From: Heliocybe sulcata
Taxonomy: Eukaryota; Basidiomycota; Agaricomycetes; Gloeophyllales; Gloeophyllaceae
Assembly (NCBI GenBank): GCA_004369045.1
Contig: ML213503.1
Location: 1,459,121 to 1,523,120, forward strand
DNA length: 64,000 nucleotides
Direction of reading: 5' to 3'
The notes beneath the pieces are model-generated. The model ran no database searches. It worked only from the letters and a program-made list of their open reading frames with translations, and was not told where the DNA came from. Every line of letters begins with the position of its first letter. The stretch's first letter is position 1. Below, one piece after another: positions 35,355 to 48,177 of this stretch. A program made the translations under genes and the position numbers.

Positions 35355-36936
35355 CCGCCCTATTCGCGCCCACCGTCTCATAGCCGCTGTCCGTCACCTC
35401 CGCCGCCTTTCCTACTTGGATGTTGCCATGGGCTCAAAGCGCCCACTACGTCATTGCGTGTCCCTCTTGGCATTCAATTGTCCCTGATCATGTCCAACTC
35501 GGCTCATCCGTTCGCACCGTACGACCTCAAACCTGCTAGACTCGTGCCTCTCTCATATTTATCGATTTCATTCATATCCATGTCAATCTCATTCTTGGCG
35601 AGTTCAGAAGGTGCTATTAGTTCGCGTCCCTTGGTCCTTCATACGATACCGCATGTACTAGTATCCGCGTGGCAGCTCGGACGTTGCTGGGATGTTTCAC
35701 ATCATTTGTATCCTAATCTCACACTGCATTAGCATCGTCGGCGTGCTGTGTGCTCTAGAGGTATTGAATGAGCGCTGGATGCCTCGACAAGCGCCCGAAC
35801 CGGATGGTGTACCGTTGCCGAGCAGGGCCAGGTCGAGTTTGCGCACGCAATCTTGCATCAGAGCTGATGGGGTCCCAGAGCAGGTTCGCACGTTATGGCT
35901 AGTCACAGTTTCCTTAGCTATCCTATATACACATGGCCCGGTCCTTATACAAGACTATGTGTCTGCTCCTTTTCCTTGACAAGTAGGCCCGTCATTATAT
36001 AGTTTGCGCTCCAAGATCTGTATAAGAGTTGTCTCTCCAATCGCACGGTCAACACATGTCTCCATGAAAATATACCGCAGTATCTGTCAGTATTTTGATG
36101 TCAGCCACCGACGCGGCCCTCCACACAATAAAAATCTGATGTCAATGCGTGCCAATGTGACATCCGTCTCCGCCAGCGTCGCATTCTGCGCTAGGTAAGT
36201 AAGCATAAGACTGTTGAGAAGAGCGCCAGAGCAGCGCACGCAGTCTTGTCTAATACATGTGCACCCGCCTGTGGCTCAAAGGACCGTGGGATATTAACAC
36301 GGCTATCTCCGATAGGGACCGTCCTCGATGGGAAGCGTAACAAATTCTGTGAACGCATCTGCTTTCGCGAGTCAGACTGGCTGGCCCTAAGAGTTTTAAT
36401 TGCATTTTAATGGCTATTTTACACAGCTGAAGCCCTGAGGAAATCACGCTCTACGGTGCATAATAACTAACTAGGAATAAGCAGAGATCTCATAATCAAC
36501 ATTACTTACATACAGCCAGTTGTTTATTCTGCTCATAAAGTAATGACCTTAGCATTGCACCATATCTACTACTCCTGGACCTAACTACCTGACCGCTCAC
36601 CAGTCGCTACGGTATAGTCACTGGCAATGCTTACATATATGTCCATAATACGGGATTAATCGCATTTCAATAGCGTGCTGTGACAGGCAAGGGTGCCAGG
36701 ACCCCGCGTCCCCCTGCGCTTTGTCAGCATTACTTGCCTAACTCGACCTGGCCCTGCTTGGCAACGGTAATGGTGTGCCACAATTTGCCCGCGGAGCCCG
36801 AACCAACCCATCACCCAGCTCAGTCGGCTCCGCGAAATCGCCACAGCCCGATGCCCACGCTACGTGATAGGCTCGCATACTTTGCATATCGTTCATCGCT
36901 TCAACACCGTAAAGTCTGTCTGGCGGCATTAATATT
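35355..36936. other. intergenic, no gene seen
   Basis: Downstream flank of centrin, then AT-richer DNA. Only short, featureless open frames are present. Confidence 0.5.
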
Positions 36937-36966
36937 GGATGACTTCCCGTAACGCTAAATCGCTAT
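36937..36966 (+). repeat. left terminal inverted repeat
   Basis: 30 bp, identical to the reverse complement of 37660-37689. Confidence 0.9.
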
Positions 36967-37507
36967 TTTCTCTATTCCTAAATTCCAGTAGCGGTTTTGA
37001 TAAGCGATTTGGGGATTGTATTTAGAGACATCTCTAAACCGTAAGCCCAATTTAGGGAATTTAGAGAATTTAGAGGACATCGCGCGTGGTCGCATTGTGG
37101 CTTCAAGTTGTGTGTGCACGCCCACATGTCTGACGCACGTCGATAGAACTGGCACATATATATAGTAATTATATGTCTGATTTGAATAGGCTTACATCAG
37201 GGGAACCGTCGAAGTCCACTGGCCATCCAGTGAAACATGAGTGTTGGTATGTTCTAAATAGGAGGAGATGTTTCGAGTATCAACTGGGTCCATTGGAGCA
37301 AAATGTATGCTAAAGATAGGTGCCGTGTTTGCTACCGCAATGGGCGCAGAAGATTCAACCAGCGAAGAGATGATGGAGAGTGGAAATGAGGATTCAACGG
37401 TGTCGGCCCTCCCATCATGTGATGTTTGACCGAAAATGGCAGTCAGAGCCGCCTATCCGAGATCCATTTACTGATTGCCGACGTTTAGAGCCTTCAAATG
37501 CGTTTGG

Positions 37508-37547
37508 AGTGGTTTACAGAGGGGTGTCGACCCCTCTGTATTCCACT
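37508..37547. repeat. internal hairpin of the TIR element
   Basis: Arms 37508-37524 and 37531-37547 are inverted over 17 bases with two mismatches around a 6-base loop (TGTCGA). The stem core ACAGAGGGG/CCCCTCTGT is perfect. Confidence 0.75.
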
Positions 37548-37659
37548 AAATCTACAGACAACCTCAGCCTGACAACGCAGTGCAACGGCCAGGCACGACC
37601 TTCCGGGGTCCTTACGGCATCTCGGCATCTCGCATATTTAGAGACGAAATTTAGGAAAT

Positions 37660-37689
37660 ATAGCGATTTAGCGTTACGGGAAGTCATCC
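37660..37689 (-). repeat. right terminal inverted repeat
   Basis: 30 bp, reverse complement of 36937-36966; followed by ATT, the same 3 bases that precede the left end. Confidence 0.9.
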
Positions 37690-38714
37690 ATTGTATGTTC
37701 ACGACGTGCAATGGTCGCGGGCAGAAGGGTCCAGCAGGGTTAGCTCGACGCTGCCGCCACGATCACGCCCGCGGCACCGAGCGGAGTGGACAGGTGCGTC
37801 CACATCCTACCACGGGATGAAGGTACGCTGTGGCAGACTGATCCGTCAAGGCCCTGGCAAGCTGCCGAGACAATTGCGGACAGGCACGGGGTGCGTTCGA
37901 GGGTGCTCGGAAGCAGAAGGGGACCCGAAGAGCAGAGTCGAGCCGCCACCCAGACAATTTGGAAAGAGAGCCAGACGAGGACTTGAGACATTTTCCGATG
38001 GATGCGTTCTCCGCCAGTTACAGGGTCCTAGTACCACAAAGGCGCACGAGCTGCTAATCAATATCTGTATTGACGGCGCTACACAGGACACATACAGAGT
38101 CCTAGTACGACAAAGACGAATGGGCTGCCACGCATTGACGGCGCTGAAACACACAATCGCATGAAATTCACTAATCGACCATACCATACCCGTTAATCGT
38201 GCATACTCTAAACACAAACCCATCAAGCACACCACCAACCACTAAAACAAACATCGGAACTAAGAACACATCCCCCACCGCCCATTGTATATACTGTAAA
38301 ACGCGTGGGTTCGAGAGTCCGGGGGATGCGAAGGCGTAGGCTAGAGATCGTACAGAACACAACGATGGTGCGGAGGAGGAGAGTACGAATACAGTGGGCT
38401 AGGCATGGATACACATCTCCGAGACAGACACTGGAAAGACACACACCGTGAGCCAGATAAGAAAAAGGTCGTGAGCGACGGCTCCCAATCGCGAGCCCCC
38501 GCCGTATCGTGCATTTGTACCTGCTATCGTCTTGAATATGGAGGGTAGATTGCGAGAATGAGGATGATTTGCATTCCACCGCGCCTCGCGTGTATAACAG
38601 CAGCGGTGGCAGATGATAACGAGAAGCAGCGTCGTCGTGTCGTCAAATTCATTGGTCGTGGAATGGGTATATGCGCCCGCGTCGTGGCGTTAAAGCGGTG
38701 CACCCGCGCGCCAA
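37690..38714. other. intergenic, short imperfect duplication, no gene
   Basis: A unit of about 50-60 bases beginning with a shared GTCCTAGTAC and ending ATTGACGGCGCT occurs at about 38024-38080 and again, imperfectly, at about 38098-38145. The rest, to the C2H2 gene stop, is its downstream flank. Confidence 0.5.
38021..38145. repeat. imperfect tandem duplication
   Basis: Copy one (38021-38080) and copy two (38096-38145) share CAG[GA]GTCCTAGTAC, ACAAAG[GA]CG and TTGACGGCGCT in the same order, with the middle shortened in the second copy. Confidence 0.6.
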
Positions 38715-40453
38715 TCACCGCGCCGCGCGCACCCGGCCATCCTTGGGCGCCGAAAAATCCTTGTGCACGCGCATATGCTGCCCAAGATTATCATGCCTGC
38801 TAAAATCCTTGCCGCACCCCGGATACGGACACTTGTGCGCTGCACCAACATGTCGTCAACATCACAACTCGGCAAAGCACCAACCCACTCACGCTTGTCC
38901 CACGTATGAATGCTCCTCACATGCCTCTTCAAATGCTCGCCCCGCGCAAAACACTTCCCGCACCCGTCGACCGTGCACATGTACCCCCGCACATTCTTCG
39001 TGACCCCGCCCTGCACCACCAGCACCGGGTTCGTCGGCACCCGCCGCCCGCGGCTCTTCTTCGTCAGGTTGGGCACAGGGACAGGTGTAACCGTCGGGCG
39101 CCGAGGCACGGACGAGAGCGTGTCGTCGGCTGCGTTCCGCCTTGTCGAGCGCCGGAGCGAGGCGGACGAGGACGACGTCCCGCTGGGCGAGGGAAGGGAT
39201 GCCGGGGACTTGCGCGGGCGACCCCGGGTGGGGCCAGAGCCGGCCATAGCAGCGCTCGTGGATCGCGTCCTGGAAGTCCTGTTCCTAGCACCGAGAACAA
39301 AATCCCGATCGTTATCGTCGTCCGGCTCCGCCTCTTCGTCCCCATCCGCATCCAGGTCGTCCTGATACTCGTCCCCCTCCGCGTCCGCCTCGTCCTCTAC
39401 AATCTCGCTCTCGCCACTGTCCAGCTCGTCCATCTGGTACATGAGATCGACGTCGCCCGGCGCAGCGGCGACCATACCCAAGTGGACGCTCATTGGCTGC
39501 CCCTGGCTCTGCTCGTACTCGCCGTCCATATCGAAGGTGTCCTGATACGACCCGACCAACATACTTCCGGGCACTGGGGACCCGCTACCGATGCTAGAGT
39601 GGTCTCCGGCGTCATGCACGTCGGCGAGGTGGACGTACCGGGCCTGGGCGGATTGCATATGGGGCGACCCGTTGCCGGGGTCGCTGGCAAAGTCGGTGTC
39701 GTAGCTGTAATTCAGGCCGCTCATGCCATTCGACACGGGTGCTGAAGCAGACAGATAAGGCGACCCGTATATGGGCTCCTGCTTGACCTGCACGGTGTGC
39801 TGCAGCGGCGAGGCGGTGTGGACCTGGCGCTGCTGGTCCGGCGACATTGTCAAGTAATTCTGCAGAGCCTGCTGCTGCGTCTGCGCCGCATACAAGGTCG
39901 GGCTCTTGATGCCACCGATAGCCTGCTGGTGCATATGCAGCGGCGACTCTATTACAGAAAGACTGGAGTGGCTGGAAAGCATGGCCTGGGTTCTATCGGA
40001 AGCAGGGTGCCACCCGGGGGACGAGGCAGGCATGGATATGGAAACGGGGGCATACTGCTGGTGATGGTTACCGGGGTCGTGAAGCTGGGTGGCAGACTGA
40101 TAGGACGGTGACGTAGAGTCAAAGATAGAGTCGGATACGGCTGGTGGGCTGTAACCGCTGGATCCATATACGTCACGAGCCGGGGGCTGGACGAGGGCGT
40201 AATGGTGTTGGGCGTGCGAGAGACGGGTGGCCGACAGGTGGTGGTCGTAGAGCGGAGAATGGGTTGCTTGGAGGTAATCATAGGTGGGGTCTGACTCGGC
40301 TGCCACATCGCTGTATGCGTGGGCGTAGAGGTAATTGGGTGAGTAGTAGGGTTTCTGCCTGACGGCGGAGGGCGAGGATGGGTGAGTGCGGTCGTGAAAC
40401 ATGGATGACTGTGAGTAATGGCGGGCAGAGAAGAGCATGTTTGCAGCGTCCAT
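38715..40453 (-). CDS. C2H2 zinc-finger transcription factor
   Basis: Two exons (40453-38893 and 38839-38715) give 561 residues. The first 330 are rich in Ser, His, Gln and Pro (LHMHQQAIGG, QTQQQALQNY), typical of activation regions. An acidic block follows (about 370-410; EDEADAEGDEYQDDLDADGD), then a basic AT-hook-like GRPRK. The short motif VPVPNLTKKSRGRRVP comes just before two C2H2 fingers near the C-terminus: C-x4-C-x12-H-x4-H in exon 1 and, completed after the intron, C-x4-C-x12-H-x3-H (CPYPGC, SRHDNLGQHMRVH). The intron splits the linker between the fingers. It is likely a nuclear regulator. A related factor lies at 48178-49400. Confidence 0.9.
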
Positions 40454-43099
40454 GATGATGGCGGTGGTATAAGAGCAAGTGTGGCGGAATGGAAATATAA
40501 GGCGGTGGATACGGAGGAGGGCAGTCGAGTCAGGCACGAGTGGCGGATGTGATCGCGAGAGAGAGTGTCGGCCGGGTAAAGAAATTATAAACGATTGAAA
40601 GAGACTGGGCCGTCGTAAGAGTTCGTGAGCGTCGTGATCAGTCCATCCACTACACAAAGTCGTCCTCTGTGTACGCGTGTTTATCTCGTCCCGGGCCTCC
40701 GCTTCCCTTTCAGTGTGCCTCTGCCCGTTCCCCGACAGGACCCCGCGCCTCCGTCGTGCGCCTTCCCTCACCGGCTCACACCCGGCAGCCCGCATTTTGG
40801 CTTTGCATCTCAGATCTCCCATTCAACTCCCAGATCTGACCATTCCACTTCTGGAAAGAAGCCGGCGCCGGGCCGCTTCTTTTCTACGATCCGCTCGGTT
40901 AGTCGGTTCCCTTGGTTCGACCGTGGCCGCATCGAGTCGTCGCTGTCAAACGTGTTATCGCGGCCGGGCCAGTCCCGCCGACGCCTCCGTATCGCCCCGC
41001 CTGACACGAACTGTCATTTCTCCATTCGTACCCTCGTCTCTTTCATTAATCTCGGCTCGGTTCTTCGTTTCATAATACACTTGCGATGGATGTCGCCAAT
41101 AACCAGGTCGAGCCCTCCCACACAAGCAACTCTAATACTGCGCCGTACCCGTGATCCACCTCCGGAGTCATCTTCCTCTTTGTCTGTTCTCACCGAGTGT
41201 GATTGATTACGATGATTGGATAGAGTTAAGGTTCCCAGTCAGAGGTTAGGAAAGAAGCAAGCGCGTGCCCCGACACCCGGGTACTTGGCGTAGATCGCCA
41301 CCAGAAACACATCGATATGGCAGGCGTGGCCCGAGCGCCATCGATGTACGGCTCCGACTAGGTTGACTCCAGTCTCATTTGACTTGACATCATCACCGTG
41401 CAAATCCACCAACATCCACCAGCTGTATCCTCGATCTACTCAACACAGCATCTCTGATCCGACTCTCGACCCTCGGAATACGCCTATGATATGCTCTTCA
41501 CGGACTTACGGCATCCCCCTCGTTGTCACCGAGGTTAACTCTAATACATCAAGTCTATTATCGCCTATGCTGAGCACTTGGTACTCTGAGCTCGACATTG
41601 GCCCCGCGGTACTGAGTATTGCTGCGTTACGCTGGCCCCATTGTCATAGCAACCTCCAACTGCGAAGAACGCTCATCGATCCGAGTCATATTCGTGCTGA
41701 ACCCGGTTTCGAAGACGTATCCGCAGACATCACGCAAGCTGATATAGCGTTCCGGATTCTCCAATGCACCAAATACGCCGGGAGGCTGGTGCACCCATGA
41801 ACCAATTCAATTGCGGAGGCGGAGACCGGAAGCTTGCAAAGAAGACGCGTCCCCCGACTACGCGTACTCTGTGGCGCAGAATCATCCTCGGAGGACGACC
41901 CGGAAACGGTAATCACTGCGACACCTACTCGTCGTCCATGGGATTCGCGCCAAGTGAGGGTCTTCGTGTGTTGCGCCTGTGAGTAGCCGAGACTGCTCGC
42001 ATCGTGTCGGTGATTCTCATGAATGCATCGTATTAGATTCGCGGCCAGGAGAGTCCGCGGAAATTGCAAGCCCGGTGTTCATAAACTTCTCCGTCGCTCT
42101 GAACCTCCGAAACTAGGACATCCGTCCTAAGCCTGTCGGATCCCGTTTCCCGAAACATGAACAATATTTGCGGACGTGGCATAAAGCAATGGCACTCACC
42201 GCCGTCGCATGCCGTACCACTCTTCCGCACTGCGATCCTCCTTGTTAGGCTGACATTCTCCTCGCTAGCAGTCGGTCATGATTTCGGAACCCTGACAAGG
42301 AGCCACTTGCGAGTAATACCAGATAAAGTCAGTTCTCCTCCAGCCCTTCGCTTCCTGAGCATCCGTACGCCTATTGCTTCTCCCTTACTAGTCCCACTAA
42401 TAATGCACAGTCGCATTGCTATATAGATGAACAACTTTCCAAACCTCGCTGTGATAAGCCCAGATTGCTCAACGTTCAACTTCCGCGGTCGGATCCCATA
42501 CATCGACCGATTATGGGCGCAGCACGTTAAAGACCGGCCAGTCCCGCAGTAGCTTGGTTTCTCGGAGCCAGCGAGTTCTCCGTCCACGGACCTCCGAAAA
42601 GTCACGTCGTTCTTCCGCTTCACCAGCTCAAATTCGGACCAAGCCTAATGCACAGGAATGACTGGACTAGTCATTCGACCTATGATTGCGGCTGCTTGCT
42701 GCACGCCATTGGATCGGCGTCCCGCGCACATCAGTACCTCGGACATACTGGAGATGAACTGTATTACTGCTGTGCAACGGAACTATCCGCGTAGGTCCCG
42801 AGAACGAAGCTGAAATCATATGCTAGGTGCGCCCAAGGGTGATCATAACGAATCCAGTTCGAGTGACGTGTGCCCCATTGCAGTGCGTGGTTGGCGCAGT
42901 CGCAGGGCCGTGGCGCGAACCTGACTCACAGGGAGGACAATAGGTGAGACATACTGTCGTATATGCCACTAAACGTTGGACGTGGATAATCGGGTCCTCG
43001 GCCACGAACGCCTTGTACTCGTCATCAGCTCCGAGAGATGGAATCCACTTCAAAGTCACACGTCTATCCAGGTTGTATGATTATCGATGATCGTCCGGG
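40454..43099. other. gene desert, first part
   Basis: The first several hundred bases are the promoter side of the C2H2 gene, with CT-rich tracts around 40640-40800. Further on, open frames of 60-190 codons occur on both strands without any domain. No gene can be supported. Confidence 0.5.
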
Positions 43100-43612
43100 C
43101 TCGTCACCGTCGGATAGGCTCGACAGCCATACAGGTGGCATCACCCTGCTTTCATCCGTGCGAGGTATCACAATACCCTCGCAATCTTCTCCGCTTGCTC
43201 ATATGGAACACAGGTGTTGCGACATCGCGATATATTGCTACCGCCTGCGTCGAAGGAGTCGATCCAGATACGGTGTATCGCAGTATGCGGTTGCTCCTAC
43301 CAGTTCCCGCAGCCTGGCCCATGATCTCCCGGAGCCACTACGGATACCCGTCCATCCGGCTCGCCGGATATACTCGACAGCCATACAGGTGGAATCACCT
43401 TGCTTTCCTCCGTGCGAGGTATCACAATACCCTCGCAATCTTCTGGACTCGCTCATATGTAGCACAGGCGTTGCGACATCGCGATATATTGCTGACCTAT
43501 ACCGGCTCAAATACGACGTATCGCAATATGCGGTTCGCTGCTACCAGTTCCCGCAGCCTGGCCCATGATCTCCCGGAGCCACTGCGGATATCCGTCCATT
43601 TGGCTCGCGCAG
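43100..43612. repeat. tandem duplication, about 254 bp x 2
   Basis: Two adjacent copies, shifted by about 254 bases: the marker CTCGACAGCCATACAGGTGG begins at 43119 and again at 43373, and CCCGGAGCCACT occurs near the end of each. The copies are roughly 85-90% alike, with changes spread through both. Open frames run across both copies on the plus strand, but no known domain is seen. The duplication is partly diverged, so it is not recent. Confidence 0.85.
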
Positions 43613-45639
43613 CTCAGTTGGTATCAGATACCCCCCAGGCACCTCCGTCCAGGGATACCATCCGCCGCCGACATTCCATCAGGGCAAACGGCGCCGACTC
43701 TGTGTATCGCTAGTGAAGAACCGGAAGGGCCTTTCATCTTCGCTGCAATAACGGTGATTATTCCTTGGTTCCATGCCATCTCAGAATGCTGACGAGTCAT
43801 ACCTTGCAGTTGTTCGGCATTGCCACAGTTCTTATCCGATCATTCCAGGCCACGATCGTTTGGTGGACTCATATAGCAGCATTGCCATCACTTGGACGTG
43901 GAAGCCGCTGCGGTACGTCCGGTGCTATGCCGTACAGATGGGACAGCAGCAGGTGATTCCGGTCAATCAATTCAGTTCTCCTCATGTTTCCGTGACTGAA
44001 GCGAACATGTTGGACAGATCGGTACAGAGCTTGTTCATAATGGACGCTCTGGTTCGATCTTGCAAATTTTGGCGGCCGACAGCAACTCTGGAACGGGCGG
44101 GAAATATCACAAGGACAACCGCTATTCGGTGATGAAGCATAACAGCGGATGGACGTCCGCAGTGGTATGTCCACGGTGCTTGTGCCGTAAAAGTACTGAT
44201 AATTTAAATACCGCAGGGCGCAGCAGTCGAATCCCGACGTTCCACCGGGTCGAGTCTTCGGCTTGTGGCATGCGGCATAATACTGCTTTCGCATGTCGAT
44301 TCGCGACCGACCGGTAGATGAGGTAAGTTGTCTGCACAAAACATGTGTAGTCGGCATGGGCACTGTATCAGGCAAGTATATCAGCGCTTCTGACGGTAGG
44401 TCTGCTGCTGCTGCGTTCTTCAAGTTGTCAGGGACTACTTGGCTTGGCTAGAAAGATGTTGCGTTTTGTGATTCATCAGATACTGATAAACCACGAACGC
44501 CAACATATTTCCAGCGTCTCTCAGAATACTGGATGATTTAAACCACCTTGAACATGGGGTTCCTCGCTATCCCTTGTGCGGTCGCTCGTGCACGATAATC
44601 TTGATGTCTAGGACACACTAGACCTGCGTGGCGGTAGCTCGAACCGAAAGCAATCCAGACGCTGACTTGACAGTCTCCGCAGCCAACGTTTTGGAACTCC
44701 TGGATGCATAGAGTCGCCTTTGCAGCGCCTTGTCACGCATCTCAGTATCTATCTGCACTAAGAGCTCGTGCTCTGGCTATGCGCAGGGCGAGTCTGAATA
44801 TTACTTGTGGAAGTCGGCTGCAATCATGTGGATCCTTCGGAGTCGGTGATTGATGCATGTCCTCGTCCTGAATTTCTTATTGTCAATGACCGAGTCCGTG
44901 TCGGCTCTTAGATTCGGGAAATCCCCCATCCATCTCCCTTCCGACATCCCAGGTGACGGTCGGAGAGCTTAACGCATCCGAACTTCGAGTACGTACAGAG
45001 CCACGCACGGTACTAGCGCAGCCGCGAGTTCTGCAGTCTGGACGTAAAGAGCCTCCCTGGAGCGACCTATGCGGAAGGAAAGACCCCGCTGATGATCCAT
45101 CGTTCTGTGACTATGTCAGGTATGCTGATTGCAGTATACTGGTCTTAGACCGTAACCATAACATGCATGGTCTCCCCACAGTAGCGACCTATTTCGGGCA
45201 CCTGTTTGCTGCCAACATACGCGGGAATCCCCATGGCTATAACGGGTGCATACGGGCCCTGGAGCAGCTTAACGTCCCAAGACGGAACAGCAACAACGAA
45301 CGGCGGGAACAGCAACTCTGAACATGCAGCCAATAGCAGCTTGCCACTTCACCTGTGTTGTGCTTTTGTCTCTGGAGTCACCTTAACCCGTGATATGATA
45401 GGCCTTATCGCTCAAGCTATCTTGCTTTAGATCTTCCAGCCACATAGTCCCGCGACCTTGGTCCGGTCATGCCTGATAAGGCCACGAACTTTAACAGCTT
45501 CCCGGAGTGAACAAGATCCAATGGCCAGATATCAGATGTCGATGAGCGGGAGGAAGGGCGCCGGAACGCCGCTACGGTCTCCGGGATAAACCCAACGTCG
45601 AATCCTTGGTATAGTAGCGATGCCAGTCAGCGGGTACCG
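43613..45639. other. gene desert, second part
   Basis: No open frame above about 185 codons and no recognisable motif. Coding-like short stretches occur but cannot be joined with confidence. Confidence 0.45.
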
Positions 45640-47940
45640 GCTTGCCATCCTCAGCCACTACGGGCCTTGAGGCTCGCAATGCTAGGCCACAATGGTATCG
45701 TACTCGTCTCGACCTTCCCATCGTACGTCAGAACAGCCATTTGGAGGGCGTAATGCATCCAAGGCCAGGATAACCACCGGGCATAGACAGGCGCAGTAGA
45801 GTTCGATGCGAATTGCTCGGGAGGCCAAAAGCTTGAGGACAGCCCACCCATCGAGGTTAGACCTGCACACATCGCCGGCCCATATGGTCCGCAAGAGCTC
45901 GCAAGTTCAACATCCCGTCCGATGCTCGCAAGAAGGCCTGTACCAGGTCAAGAGGGCGTCCGCCTGGAATAGTTACGCTTCTGACCCATCCCTCGTTTGG
46001 ACGAAACGAGCGGGTTATCGAAAAGCTCGGGAGGATAGAAGAGAGGAAGTCTGTCATTGAGCCACCGTGGGTTTTGTGGTGTTAATAGTCGCGTTCCGAG
46101 TGGGGGCGGAGAGAACAATGTCGGATATGAGCGGATCATAGTACGAGAGCGAGCCTTAGAGATAGCCATTATCTTTGTCGTACGACTTGAGAGAAGAGAG
46201 GCCTGGCCATCTATCCTGAAAGAGACGAAAATACGTCCATGAGAGGATCATATGTATGGGTGCTGTAGCATAGACTTCGCGCAGCGAGACATAGTAGAGC
46301 AGGGCGACCAGACAAGGAATACTCGGGGTGCTGAGCAAACCATATGCACCGTTGGCTCTGCCAAGAGGCTTTGGTTAGGCACCATTGTTCCTCATCGCGC
46401 CGAGCTTGAGAAAAGTCCAGAAGCCAATACAGCATACTCTCGGAAGCAAATATGGAACGTGATTCGTCATTGAACTTTGCCAACGGCAGCTGAGAGAACA
46501 GACGAAATGAACCGTCCGGAGCACGGGGTTGAGATTACCTCTTCAAGGCCATCGGAGGAGTCTCGACACGGATAACTGTATGGTTGGGGAAAGCGTAGAA
46601 GCCAGCGTCCAGATCGAAGGTCACATGTGAGGAACTCGGCGTGGATCCCGGTACTCTTTGCTTCGGCCGAGATAGTTCTGATACGTGCGCAGTATCAGTG
46701 CTCGAGAGAAAAGATAAGGTGAATGAGAAGGGTAGCTTGCTTTCCGAGAGATGCCAACGAAAGTAAATCGGATGGGAAGATTGGCCGTGATGGCCGTCTT
46801 CGCGCCAGTTCAATGAGCAACTTGTCTTCCTTCTAGGCAATCAGGTCTATAACCGTATTTGTTAGAGAACTCGACGTCAGCAGATTCTTGCCTGAGAGAT
46901 AAAACCTTGATGACCCTTGAGTGTGACGAGATATATCTGTCAGGGTAAAGGGACGAGCCAAAGATCGGGTTCAGCTCCCAGTCGAACAAATATCACAAGT
47001 GGAACCAGCTGGGATTTCGGATCGTAGTGTGAGCCGCTTGGGAGACATGTTCACTTGCTGCGCAAAATATGTGGCGTGAGAGGGTGTAAAGCATCAACTG
47101 GCATTGCGCTACCCACCGAACGGCGAAGAGTGTGATTTCGCCACGTTCACAATGTCCACGGATAAGAATAGAAAAGGGATTTACGATAAGCGCAGATATT
47201 GAATCGACGTCGTATAGGCTGAACGCCTGAAGAAGAGCATGAACTATGTCCATCTTCCCGGTGAACCAAGCCCAGCATCGAAGAAATGCAAAGCTGGATA
47301 GATGAAGCAACCATGTAAATCGATCATTTACGTCCATGGCGGCATCCTAGAACATCCGGTCAGCTGAACTCTGCAAGGTTTCGGATACGTTCGCAACAAG
47401 ACCCGCAGGGTCATTAAAGTTGGCTTCAGTGGCGCAAATGCACGTGAATACAGCTCTGGCAATCTGAAGAAGGATTGATAGCAATGATGGGACTTCACAA
47501 AGCATACTGTTAGACGGCTGGGTCTGAAGCTGATCCACGTACTTTCTTCGCATCTCTGACAATGAGACTACCCAGTCAGACACCTGTCCAGATAACTTCT
47601 TCTTCGTATTGCGCTGGAAGAGCAATACTTTGATGGGCGACAACCGGCATCCTCCACCTCCTCTCCCAAATGTCGCTACGCGCTCATCGCTGCGTGCCAG
47701 GCAACCTGCTTGATCAACTCAACGTCGGAGACTTTGGCATGTGAGCCTGCTTGCCGAGCCTGACAATCATTGATGATGTTCTGAGCGAAGAATCCCCGCG
47801 GGCATGAGATATCAGATGTCGTCGATACCTGCAGATGCTGCATGGAAGGCGAATACGTCGATGCAGGAAGAGGTCCAGGAAGCCTCGAGGAACCCAGGAA
47901 CGGCAGCGCACGTGGCAATGTGGGAAATACCGACGCATGC
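45640..47940 (-). other. unresolved gene-like stretch
   Basis: Several minus-strand open pieces look coding but lie in different frames. Examples are SSFWPPEQFASNSTAPVYAR (about 45835-45780), LPFSFTLSFLSSTD (near 46740), a hydrophobic piece FTWLLHLSSFAFLRCWAWF (near 47310) and a helical piece VSDWVVSLSEMRRKYVDQLQ (near 47580). This could be one gene with many short exons, two genes, or a decayed gene. No family was recognised. Confidence 0.3.
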
Positions 47941-48177
47941 GAAAATTAGTTCCGCGTTCGCAGAACAGGGGCTGAGTGTATGAACATCTCCGCCTTGACC
48001 TCTATCTGCTCGGCTAGACGACGTCGAAGACGAAGCTAACAGGACTGAGGACTTCTGCCTGTATCAGTGAGTGAAGTACTACCGCACCCAGATATTTCAT
48101 CTGACCCCATGGGGCATGAAGGGTAAAAGTCGATTGTGTTTATTCGAAAATAACGAAGCATTCGCTTGCGTTCGAAA

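Larger units (their letters stand above)
36937..37689. mobile_element. non-autonomous TIR DNA transposon (MITE-like), 753 bp
   Basis: The ends are perfect 30-bp inverted repeats (36937-36966 and 37660-37689) starting GGATGACTTCCCGTAACGCT. They are flanked by a direct ATT on each side (36934-36936 and 37690-37692), consistent with a 3-bp target-site duplication. No transposase is encoded. The subterminal DNA is rich in TTTAGAGA motifs, including the palindrome TTTAGAGACATCTCTAAA near 37020. A strong hairpin lies inside (37508-37547). A 3-bp duplication suggests PIF/Harbinger-like mobilisation, but the site is ATT rather than the usual TWA, so the family is open. Identical TIR ends argue for fairly recent movement. 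Confidence 0.85.

Noticed and set aside
38906-39745. 279-codon plus-strand open frame
   Set aside because: It is the antisense shadow of the GC-rich C2H2 factor gene, whose fingers and spliced frame are clear on the minus strand.
43604-43680. tRNA-like start (GCGCAGCTCAGTTGGTATCA)
   Set aside because: It resembles an A box, but no B box (GGTTCGAATCC type), anticodon stem or acceptor pairing follows.
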